In this document: positions 37,094-43,484 of the stretch, piece by piece
Numbering within the stretch: the first letter of the stretch is position 1
Layout: every line of letters starts with the position of its first letter
Source: Ezakiella peruensis
GTDB lineage: Bacteria > Bacillota > Clostridia > Tissierellales > Peptoniphilaceae
Assembly: GCF_900215725.1 (NCBI RefSeq)
Contig: NZ_LT962469.1
Span: 233,675-297,674, forward strand
Direction: 5' to 3'
Length of the DNA stretch: 64,000 nt
Notes under the pieces: generated by a model
Told to the model about the DNA's origin: nothing
The model's database searches: none
Seen by the model: the letters and a program-made list of their open reading frames with translations, nothing else
Translations under genes and position numbers: made by a program

Positions 37094-37204
37094 ATGAAGA
37101 AAATAATTCAAGAATATGGCAGAAAATTATTTGGCAAAGAATGGTTAGGAGAAAAAAATAAAACAACAACTTACTTGATAAATAGGGCTCTATTGAATAA
37201 ATAG
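37094..37204 (+). CDS. Short open frame, possibly a gene remnant (36 aa)
   Basis: ATG at 37094, ending TAG at 37202-37204: MKKIIQEYGRKLFGKEWLGE, then KNKTTTYLINRALLNK. There is no clear ribosome binding site in front. It may be the N-terminal remnant of a longer gene lost by decay. Low support. Confidence 0.3.
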   Translation: MKKIIQEYGRKLFGKEWLGEKNKTTTYLINRALLNK

Positions 37205-37238
37205 TATATTTTTAAATTTGTGAAGGATGGCTAAATCA

Positions 37239-37433
37239 ATGATAACAGTTGCAATTATGGAAAACTCCAAAGGTAAAAGCCTATATATTGAATTTATTGA
37301 TGGCGAAATTTGGAATAATAGAAAATGTACAAATTTCTACGTGAAAGACGACGACGATGAAGAGAACATGCTTGAGTTTGGCAATATTCTTGTCAATCAG
37401 TCTGAAATAAAAAGAATTGAAATCCTAGACTAA
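37239..37433 (+). CDS. Small Sm-like barrel-type protein (paralogue 1)
   Basis: 64 residues from ATG 37239 (MITVAIMENSKGKSLYIEFI), chosen over ATG 37227 because the AAGGA signal sits directly against the latter. Alternating hydrophobic strands, DGEIWNN and a closing NQSEIKRIEILD resemble the two small proteins at 38847 and 39070, which end with D/NEIKTIEI. This is the strand pattern of an Sm-like five-stranded barrel, by inspection only. Function is unknown; immunity-type or RNA-binding roles are possible. Confidence 0.55.
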   Translation: MITVAIMENSKGKSLYIEFIDGEIWNNRKCTNFYVKDDDDEENMLEFGNILVNQSEIKRIEILD

Positions 37434-37471
37434 AAGTTTGTTTATGATTTTAGTAAAATTTGGTGAAATAT

Positions 37472-37711
37472 ATGCAAGAGAGAATTAAAGAGATAATCGA
37501 TAAATGGGATCCGTATGATTTGTTAGATTTTGCACCCGACGATGAGTACAGCGGTGAAATTAGAAAAATTGCAGAATATCTAAATAAGAATAAAAGTGTA
37601 AATGAAGAATCTTTTAAGAAATTTATTGAAAATCTTTTTGATTTTGAAGATATAAAAGAGGATAAAAGAAACATAGAAAATCTTATTATGCTATTATTAG
37701 ATGCAAGGTAA
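37472..37711 (+). CDS. DUF1871-like small protein, immunity-type
   Basis: 79 residues from ATG 37472 (MQERIKEIIDKWDPYDLLDF). Earlier in-frame TTG/GTG codons lie in the GGTG ribosome binding site. The signature IIDKWDPYDLLDFAPDDEYSGEIRKIAEYL matches the DUF1871 pattern (WDP, LL, APxDEY, E, I). Members are small helical proteins often found in toxin-immunity gene clusters and elsewhere in Bacilli. No toxin gene is present nearby. Confidence 0.7.
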   Translation: MQERIKEIIDKWDPYDLLDFAPDDEYSGEIRKIAEYLNKNKSVNEESFKKFIENLFDFEDIKEDKRNIENLIMLLLDAR

Positions 37712-37788
37712 TAAGGTGGTAAGGATATTAAATTAAAGAAAATTGCTAAAAACAGATTAGATGTATATATAGTTACAAGGTGATATTA

Positions 37789-37986
37789 ATGAAAGAAAAA
37801 TTAACAGCTAAAAAAGTTGAAGAAATAGTACTTGCAAGATATAGAGCTGAAGAGCCTCGTAAGTATGCCACAGAAGAAGAAAGAATTACTGCTGAAAAGG
37901 CTATGGACGAAAGATGGAAAGAAATAGAAGAGTACGGAAGAAAGATGTACGGAAAAGACTACATAGAAAAGAAGCACAATAAGTGA
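37789..37986 (+). CDS. Small charged helical protein
   Basis: 65 residues from ATG 37789 (AAGGTGA upstream serves as the ribosome binding site). MKEKLTAKKVEEIVLARYRA and the rest are charged and helical, with WKEIEEYGRKMYGKDYIEKKHNK at the end. No family recognised. It sits in the array of similar-sized genes, all on the + strand and each with its own ribosome binding site. Confidence 0.55.
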   Translation: MKEKLTAKKVEEIVLARYRAEEPRKYATEEERITAEKAMDERWKEIEEYGRKMYGKDYIEKKHNK

Positions 37987-38009
37987 TTGCGAGCATATAT
38001 TGGTGATTT

Positions 38010-38210
38010 ATGAATTTAATGAAAAGAAAGCCAACTGATAAAGATGACAAAATGAAATGTCCTGTATGTGGAAATATAGTTGAAACGTACGATGTCTGTG
38101 AGGTTTGTAACTGGGAAAATACAGGTTTAATAAATATAGATGGCGGACCAAATGAAATGACATTAGAAGAGGCCAAGAAGGCTTATAGAATGGGGAAATC
38201 AGTAAGATAG
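38010..38210 (+). CDS. CPCC-type cysteine-rich small protein
   Basis: 66 residues. A zinc-ribbon-like KCPVCGNIVETYDVCEVCNW (four cysteines in two CxxC knuckles) is followed by GGPNEMTLEEAKKAYRMG. The pairing of CPxC...CxxCxWE with GGPNxxxLxEAxxxY is the mark of the Cys-rich CPCC family, found in predicted immunity loci of polymorphic toxins. Here the first pair is CPVC. It is predicted to bind zinc. It lies between two uncharacterised small genes. Confidence 0.72.
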   Translation: MNLMKRKPTDKDDKMKCPVCGNIVETYDVCEVCNWENTGLINIDGGPNEMTLEEAKKAYRMGKSVR

Positions 38211-38291
38211 CAATAATTGTTCATAAAGGCACTAAGGGTCCTATATAGAAAAATTGGTACACGATAACTTTAAAAAATAAGGAAAATAAAA

Positions 38292-38606
38292 ATGAAAACA
38301 ATAGATGTATTTCAATGTGAACTTAATAAGACGATTCCGTTAGAATATATAGGGTCTGTTAAATATATTGGCGAGTCATTTGGAGTTGATAGCTTAACTA
38401 ATTGTTATGAATATAATATTGTCAAAGATGGTAATGGAGATATAAAAGTTGTGGATGATAGTGAGGAAGATTATTTATATGATTTAATAAATCCAAGACC
38501 AATAGATAATAGTTCACCAGGGGGCAAGTTTTATTATATAGATGATCCTCAGAATATTTTACAAAAAATTGGCATTAAAAAATATAAGGCTGGCTCGATT
38601 GAGTAA
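38292..38606 (+). CDS. Hypothetical protein, immunity-array member
   Basis: 104 residues: MKTIDVFQCELNKTIPLEYI at the start, an acidic middle (DDSEEDYLYDLINPRP) and IGIKKYKAG near the end. The ribosome binding site AAGGAAA is weak. No family recognised. Mixed alpha/beta composition and high acidity are typical of small immunity proteins, but this is context-based. Confidence 0.5.
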   Translation: MKTIDVFQCELNKTIPLEYIGSVKYIGESFGVDSLTNCYEYNIVKDGNGDIKVVDDSEEDYLYDLINPRPIDNSSPGGKFYYIDDPQNILQKIGIKKYKAGSIE

Positions 38607-38634
38607 GATAGAATTATTTTGGAGGTAGTCATTG

Positions 38635-38850
38635 ATGAAAATTAAAAAATTAATTAATAAAGCTATCAATAAAGAATATATTACGGATTATGACAAAAAC
38701 AAAATCTTTCATTATTTAAGGCATATACCGAATGCAATGAAAACAGACGAGGAGTTTAGTTTATATTGTGATATGGCAAAATCTAAAGGTTTGCCTGAAC
38801 CTGAAAGAAACTCAAAAGTTAGACCAGTAGAAGAAGCATTGTATAAATGA
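38635..38850 (+). CDS. Hypothetical small helical protein, immunity-array member
   Basis: 71 residues from ATG 38635; GGAGG lies 8 nt before it, which favours it over TTG 38632. The sequence (MKIKKLINKAINKEYITDYD... FHYLRHIPNAMKTDEEFSLYCDMAK) is helical and basic in front. The stop overlaps the next start (ATGA at 38847), so this pair is translationally coupled. No family recognised. Confidence 0.55.
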   Translation: MKIKKLINKAINKEYITDYDKNKIFHYLRHIPNAMKTDEEFSLYCDMAKSKGLPEPERNSKVRPVEEALYK

Positions 38851-39056
38851 AACTTAGAGAATTCGAGGGGAAATTTGTAAAAATAACATTAAAAGATGGC
38901 ACTAAACACGAAGGAAGAGTGACGGACTTTATTTTTGCTGAAGACAATAATCCTCAAAAAAATAGTATCATTGTAGACAAAACTAATAATAACGGCAGAC
39001 AATTTATAGAATTTTATGAGGATGATATAGAAACGGTAGAATGCCAGCGTATATAG
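38847..39056 (+). CDS. Sm-like barrel-type small protein (paralogue 2)
   Basis: 69 residues: MKLREFEGKFVKITLKDGTK, then HEGRVTDFIFAED and IEFYEDDIETVECQRI. The pattern of KxVKITLKDGTxxEGxVxDF, a loop with an acidic N-rich insert, and a closing strand with DIETVE is what one expects for an Sm/LSm-like barrel. It is coupled to the gene before it and followed 13 bp later by a paralogue. RNA or peptide binding is possible; this is inferred from sequence pattern only. Confidence 0.6.
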   Translation: MKLREFEGKFVKITLKDGTKHEGRVTDFIFAEDNNPQKNSIIVDKTNNNGRQFIEFYEDDIETVECQRI

Positions 39057-39069
39057 TTAAGGAGTAAAT

Positions 39070-39273
39070 ATGATTAAGATTGCAGAAGGCTTTTTCAATA
39101 AAAGAGTAAGGATTGTTGACATTGATGGGCACTCATTTGAAGGAGTTATTGTGGATATTAGAGGAAAAGAAGACAATGAAGATACGGGAAGAGATTCTTT
39201 AAATATTTTTGATGGCAAAGACTGTATATTCTTCAGCGATAATGAAATAAAAACAATTGAAATATTAAACTAA
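39070..39273 (+). CDS. Sm-like barrel-type small protein (paralogue 3)
   Basis: 67 residues: MIKIAEGFFNKRVRIVDIDG, then HSFEGVIVDIRGKED and DCIFFSDNEIKTIEILN. It lines up with the preceding gene (KRVRIVDIDGHSFEGVIVDI against KFVKITLKDGTKHEGRVTDF) and shares the NEIKTIEIL ending with the protein at 37239. Divergent tandem duplication is the simplest reading. An AAGGAG ribosome binding site is present. Confidence 0.6.
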   Translation: MIKIAEGFFNKRVRIVDIDGHSFEGVIVDIRGKEDNEDTGRDSLNIFDGKDCIFFSDNEIKTIEILN

Positions 39274-39413
39274 GACACGAAAGAGCATCTTTTCTATTGC
39301 TTATAATTGTGAGTTAATCGTGTGAAATAAATAAGTTTTATTAAGCGGTTGTGGATATCAGGTCGTGATAGCTTCTTTTTAAATATAAAAAATACAATAG
39401 AATCATCTATATA

Positions 39414-39442
39414 TTGATATCTGCAATTGCGTACTATATAAT
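39414..39442 (+). promoter_or_regulatory. Promoter of the Phd-type antitoxin gene
   Basis: TTGATA at 39414-39419 and TATAAT at 39437-39442, 17-bp spacer. AT-rich dyads overlap it, as expected if the antitoxin represses itself. The 190 bp before it (39274-39463) contain no gene. Confidence 0.65.
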
Positions 39443-39463
39443 GCATATATAAGGAGGAGTGGT

Positions 39464-39712
39464 ATGCAAAATATAAATGTCACTAACTTTAGAAAAAATA
39501 TTTTTGAACTCTTGGATGGGACTATAAAATATAATGAGGTTATCAATATTAGCACAAAGTCTGGCAACGCTATTGTGATGAGCGAAGAGGAATATAGGGG
39601 TTTAATGGAGACATTGTATTTGAATTCCATTCCTGGCATGAAGAAAAAATTTGAAGACGGGCTCAATGTTGATTTCGAAGATACGGTAAGGGAAAAAGAT
39701 GTCGACTGGTAA
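39464..39712 (+). CDS. Phd/YefM-family antitoxin without adjacent toxin
   Basis: 82 residues: MQNINVTNFRKNIFELLDGT, then YNEVINISTKSGNAIVMSEEEYRGLMETLYL. This is the Phd/YefM fold (N-terminal DNA-binding dimer, SxxGNAVxxSxxEYxxLxETLYL). The C-terminal tail (NVDFEDTVREKDVDW) would normally wrap a RelE/Doc toxin. No toxin gene follows. Instead a fragment resembling the end of a HicB-type antitoxin follows the stop. It may act as a free regulator, or neutralise a toxin encoded elsewhere. Confidence 0.85.
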   Translation: MQNINVTNFRKNIFELLDGTIKYNEVINISTKSGNAIVMSEEEYRGLMETLYLNSIPGMKKKFEDGLNVDFEDTVREKDVDW

Positions 39713-39811
39713 TTATGTATTTTTAGTGTTTATGAAATGGCAATGGAACACAATATCAATTTTTCCCAGGTCTTACAAGAGGGTTTAAAAAAAGAGTTGA
39801 ATATTAAATAG
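39713..39811 (+). pseudogene. Remnant of a HicB-like antitoxin C-terminus
   Basis: In frame directly after the Phd stop, the sequence YEMAMEHNINFSQVLQEGLK continues to KKELNIK and a stop at 39809. This resembles the C-terminal ribbon-helix-helix end of HicB antitoxins (NINFSxVLQEALKxxL). An ATG at 39737 could give a 24-residue peptide, but there is no ribosome binding site. Best read as a leftover. Confidence 0.5.
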
Positions 39812-39834
39812 ATTTTAAAAGATAAGAATTCTTT

Positions 39835-39858
39835 GCACGCTCAGGCGTGCTTTTTTAT
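39835..39858 (+). terminator. Terminator after the antitoxin region
   Basis: GCACGC / GCGTGC stem with loop TCAG (39835-39850), then TTTTTT. Confidence 0.88.
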
Positions 39859-39985
39859 TGGAAAAAGTCAACTTTTGCTTTTAAGAGGCTAAGAAATTTC
39901 GAATTTTGAATAGAAACTTATTTGTTATGTAATTTTTTGTAAATTTTTTTAGAATTTTGCCTGAATCTATGGTATAATGTAGGCT

Positions 39986-40462
39986 ATGAACAATTTTTTT
40001 GATATATAAATAAAAATGCAATATTAAAATATTTAGGCTACAGATACGGAGATGTCCCTGGAGAAATTATGGAGGAAATTGGGCGGGCTTTGGTTATTGT
40101 AGAGAAGGTTTCCTGGCCAAAATATGTCTACAGGGTCTTTGACAAAGACGATTCGACTTTAGAAGATATTCTGCTGGGCCAAGATTATGGTCGGCGGGGC
40201 AGTTCTTACTGAAGCTTATGCAGATGAAATCCATGCAAATTATTATCTCAAGGACGCTAAGAAAAATGTAAGCGTGGCAATAGAAATTTTTAGTTAATAA
40301 AATGACAAATATAAAAAATATAAAATTTCCCCTGGTCTTTGACGAGGCCATGGGTACCTATTATCCGGACAAATCGAAGACTATGTAGATGGCTATGATA
40401 TAATCACCCCCTTTAGTCGGGTGGATATAGTGGGAGAACTTATTGGAATATTTAAAAAATAA
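39986..40462 (+). pseudogene. Decayed cobalamin-dependent methionine synthase (metH) locus
   Basis: Three frames hold pieces of one pathway. (a) From ATG 39986, after an early frameshift, ILKYLGYRYGDVPGE and KVSWPKYVYRVF match the start of the MetH reactivation-domain protein. (b) At about 40187-40297, MVGGAVLTEAYADEIHANYY and KDAKKNVSVAIEIF match the end of the MetH B12-binding domain. (c) At about 40325-40390, KFPLVFDEAMGTYYPDKSK matches the front of the homocysteine methyltransferase domain. A last piece, DYVDGYDIITPFSRVDIVGE, is unassigned. Deletions and frameshifts exclude function. An extended -10 (TGGTATAAT, 39970-39978) is still visible. Confidence 0.75.
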
Positions 40463-40476
40463 AAATATAAATTTTA

Positions 40477-40507
40477 GGAGAGTCATTTAAAAATGAGTCT
40501 CCTTTTT
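40477..40507 (+). terminator. Terminator-like hairpin after the metH remnant
   Basis: GGAGAGTCAT / ATGAGTCTCC (one mismatch) around TTAAAA, followed by TTTTT. Confidence 0.65.
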
Positions 40508-40610
40508 GATTGATAAAAATTTATTTTAATATAAATTAATTTTGCTTGTTAAGCATTTTTTAATAATTGTATTTTTACTCTAATAACAATTCAATAATTA
40601 TTTAAATTTG

Positions 40611-40639
40611 TTGCTTATTTCTTACTTTTGACCTATAAT
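40611..40639 (+). promoter_or_regulatory. Promoter of the Hsp70 operon
   Basis: TTGCTT at 40611-40616 and TATAAT at 40634-40639, 17-bp spacer, 40 bp before the Hsp70 start. No CIRCE-type heat-shock operator is seen. Confidence 0.7.
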
Positions 40640-40678
40640 AATAAGTAGATTTAATTATTTTTGAAAGGTGGTTATTCA

Positions 40679-42190
40679 ATGGAAATTGGTATCGATTTAG
40701 GCACGACAAACTCATGTGTGGCTTTTATAAATTCAGATGGTAAGCCAGAGGTAATTCCCAATAGCGAAGGCGGGCGCACAACTCCATCTGTTATATTTTT
40801 TGAAGATGAGGGCGTTATAGTTGGGCAAGCCGCTAAGGAAGAGGCTCTGATAAACCCTTTGGATACAGTGAGCTATATAAAAAGACATATGGGCGAACCA
40901 TCCTTCAAATTTATCAACAAAGACAATGAACTTTTTACACCTGAAGAGCTTTCGGCAATTATTTTAAAGAAGATGAAAAAAAGTGCCGAAGATTTTTTAG
41001 GGGAAGAGGTTACCGAAGCTGTAATTACTGTTCCAGCTTATTTTAATGATGCTCAGAGAAAGGCAACCCAAGACGCTGGAAATATAGCTGACTTAAAAGT
41101 ACTTAAAATAATTAACGAACCAACAGCTGCAGCTCTTGCCTATGGTATTAGTCAGGATTCGCAAAATCAAAATATAATGATCTATGACCTGGGCGGAGGA
41201 ACTTTCGACGTTGTAATTATGGAGCTAAAAGATGGTGATTTCAAAGTAATTGCTACCAACGGCAATCGTGAGCTGGGTGGTTTTGACTTTGACAATGCTC
41301 TCTTAGGATACGTTTTAAATTATATCGAAGAAAAGCACGGTGTAGATTTGTCAGAAGATATGTATGCCATTGAAGACCTGCGTGAAAAAGTAGAAGAGGC
41401 CAAAAAATCTCTATCATCTAAGAGCAAGACCAATATAATTATTAATAATAATGGCATTAGGGACAAGATTGAGATTACATTGGATCTTTTTAATTCTTTC
41501 ATAATGGACGATATTAAAACGACCTTAAATATGATGATGTTTACGCTTGAAGACGCAGATATGGATAAGTCTGATATTGATAAGACCATTTTTGTGGGCG
41601 GCTCATCAAGGATGAAACTCGTAAGAGAAATGGTTGAAGAATTTATGGGCAAAAAGCCATCCTTTGAGCTAAATCCAGATGAAGTTGTCGCTATGGGTGC
41701 AGCAATTCAAGCCCACTTACTTAAAGGGTCTGATACATCTGATCAAAATATAAGAGGAGTTAATATTATTGACGTCAACTCCCACTCGCTCGGCCTTGTT
41801 GCTCATGACGACTATAGTGAAAAAGACTATAATGATATAATTATTCCAAAAAACAGCCCTCTGCCAGCTTCATTTACAAAAACTTTCACAACTAGATCTG
41901 AAAATCAAAGTCTTGTTCAAGTTCAAGTTTGTGAGGGAGAGGATATGGACCTAGAATATGTAACGATTATTAGTGATACAGTGCACGAATTGCCTCAAGC
42001 TGAAAGACCGATTGGATCAAAGCTAGAGATTACTTATAACTATGATGCTAATGGCCTAATAAGTGTAGATATTTTCGATACTGCGACAGAAACTTCAATG
42101 AGGGCGGTTGAGCTTGAAAGAAAAGCGAACTTGTCCAAGCAAGAGGTCATGGAAAAGACCAATAAAATTTCAAACATTGATATTGAGTAG
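40679..42190 (+). CDS. Short Hsp70-family chaperone (DnaK-like)
   Basis: 503 residues from ATG 40679 behind AAAGGTGG. The nucleotide-binding domain has MEIGIDLGTTNSCVAFINSD, YFNDAQRKATQDAG, INEPTAAALAYGI, DLGGGTFDVVIMEL and FVGGSSRMKLVREMV. The substrate-binding beta domain (about 380-490) includes IIPKNSPLPASFTKTFTT. The helical lid is nearly absent: the chain stops about 100 residues short of a housekeeping DnaK. It is not next to grpE or dnaJ but is first in an operon with a J-like protein and a double AAA+ ATPase, which suggests a specialised Hsp70 working with them. Confidence 0.88.
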   Translation: MEIGIDLGTTNSCVAFINSDGKPEVIPNSEGGRTTPSVIFFEDEGVIVGQAAKEEALINPLDTVSYIKRHMGEPSFKFINKDNELFTPEELSAIILKKMKKSAEDFLGEEVTEAVITVPAYFNDAQRKATQDAGNIADLKVLKIINEPTAAALAYGISQDSQNQNIMIYDLGGGTFDVVIMELKDGDFKVIATNGNRELGGFDFDNALLGYVLNYIEEKHGVDLSEDMYAIEDLREKVEEAKKSLSSKSKTNIIINNNGIRDKIEITLDLFNSFIMDDIKTTLNMMMFTLEDADMDKSDIDKTIFVGGSSRMKLVREMVEEFMGKKPSFELNPDEVVAMGAAIQAHLLKGSDTSDQNIRGVNIIDVNSHSLGLVAHDDYSEKDYNDIIIPKNSPLPASFTKTFTTRSENQSLVQVQVCEGEDMDLEYVTIISDTVHELPQAERPIGSKLEITYNYDANGLISVDIFDTATETSMRAVELERKANLSKQEVMEKTNKISNIDIE

Positions 42191-42197
42191 GTGAAAG

Positions 42198-43475
42198 ATG
42201 AAAGACTATTATAAAATATTAAATATTGATCAAAATTTACAGCAAGCAGAGATAGCTGACTCCCTCCACCAAGAATTGAGGACTTGGACTATGAGGACCT
42301 CCAACCCTAAAAAAGAAGTTAGGGATGAGGCAGAAAAGATGGTAAAGGAAATTTCTGAGGCCTTGGATATTTTTAACGACCCAGGAGCTTATAATGACTA
42401 CATTACTAAACTCAGACAATATAGAAATTCACAAGCTAACCAGCAAAGACAACAGTACCAGCAGTCACAGCAACAACAAAGACAACAGCAGTATCAGCAG
42501 TCACAGCAACAACAAAGACAACAGCAGTATCAGCAGTCACAGCAACAAGCAAATAATGGTTATATGACTATTGACCAAGCTCTAGACAAGGCGCGCGACT
42601 TGATTGGCTATGATAATAAAGAGGCCTTTAGGCTAATAGATGCTTCAATCAAAGAACAGCCTAAAAATCCTGAGACATGGCGGGCACTTGGTGACTTTTA
42701 TAAAAAAACGAAAAAGTTTGACTTATCAAGGAATGCATACTACAAAGTTTTCGATTTAGTTCCGAACGATTATCACTCAGCTTTTCACCTGTTTAATTTA
42801 TGCTTTGTGACAGGAGATAATTCAGACCTTGAAAGAATGTATAAAATTATTTATGATCCAATCATAGATAAGAGCTCGCCTTACGCGCTTAATTTGGAAG
42901 GCAGATATTATTTATCTAAGAAAATGTACCAAGAAGCACTCGCTACTGCTAAAAAAGCATCTGAAATTGCGGGAGAAGGAGGCACATTCTATGCTGATTT
43001 AGACACAGAGCCTTTTGGATTTCATGTTTCATATGTAAATTTCAAACAAGAGCTTGCTAGGGTTTATTCATATATTGCCGAAGAGTACAAGGTCGAATAC
43101 AAGGGTGAAAAATATCTAACCAATAAAAACGATATATATAACTACATCTCATGCATGGAAAATGCTTACTCTAATTATCCTATTGATTATTATAAAAACT
43201 CCATAGAAAGTGCAAAAAAATTATTTGAAAAGACAGAGCTAGTAGAGATGGTTTGGCTGGTTGTAGGCTTTTTAGTAGCTATAACTGTCTTATCACCACT
43301 TGTTGCATTCTTACCTTTAGTTGGGATTATACTCGCTGGTTACCTGGTCAACAAGTATATGAGAGTGCCGGGCTATATAGGCAATGCTTCTATGATAACA
43401 GGCAAGTCCAAATTTAGCTTGGGCTATCAAGAGTGGAAGAAAAATAGGAAAAGAAATAAAAATAAAAATAGGTGA
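42198..43475 (+). CDS. J-like, Q-rich, TPR and membrane protein of the Hsp70/AAA operon
   Basis: 425 residues. The front (KDYYKILNIDQNLQQAEIAD... EAEKMVKEISEALDIFNDPG) has the helix pattern of a J domain, but the HPD tripeptide that stimulates Hsp70 is missing (WTMRTSNPKK at that place). A Q/R/Y-rich stretch (about 75-118) of exact 12-residue repeats follows, then TPR-like helices (about 120-300, for example NPETWRALGDFYKKTKKFDLSRNAYYKVF), then a hydrophobic segment (about 350-390, WLVVGFLVAITVLSPLVAFL) and a basic tail. It probably anchors the chaperone module at the membrane. It starts 7 bp after the Hsp70 gene. Confidence 0.7.
   Translation: MKDYYKILNIDQNLQQAEIADSLHQELRTWTMRTSNPKKEVRDEAEKMVKEISEALDIFNDPGAYNDYITKLRQYRNSQANQQRQQYQQSQQQQRQQQYQQSQQQQRQQQYQQSQQQANNGYMTIDQALDKARDLIGYDNKEAFRLIDASIKEQPKNPETWRALGDFYKKTKKFDLSRNAYYKVFDLVPNDYHSAFHLFNLCFVTGDNSDLERMYKIIYDPIIDKSSPYALNLEGRYYLSKKMYQEALATAKKASEIAGEGGTFYADLDTEPFGFHVSYVNFKQELARVYSYIAEEYKVEYKGEKYLTNKNDIYNYISCMENAYSNYPIDYYKNSIESAKKLFEKTELVEMVWLVVGFLVAITVLSPLVAFLPLVGIILAGYLVNKYMRVPGYIGNASMITGKSKFSLGYQEWKKNRKRNKNKNR
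42462..42550 (+). repeat. Exact 36-bp tandem repeat coding a Q-rich segment
   Basis: Two identical 36-bp units (42462-42497, 42498-42533), each coding QSQQQQRQQQYQ, plus a partial third. A related start precedes them (CAGCAAAGACAACAGTAC). Exact identity points to recent slippage or unequal recombination. Confidence 0.85.
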
Positions 43476-43484
43476 TAATGTGTC

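Noticed and set aside
37712-37779. In-frame continuation after the DUF1871-like stop (KDIKLKKIAKNRLDVYIVTR)
   Set aside because: It reads like a coding remnant, but there is no start codon with a ribosome binding site; kept only as a note.
40094-40351. A - strand frame of 85 codons
   Set aside because: It is antisense to the metH fragments, which match known domains on the + strand.
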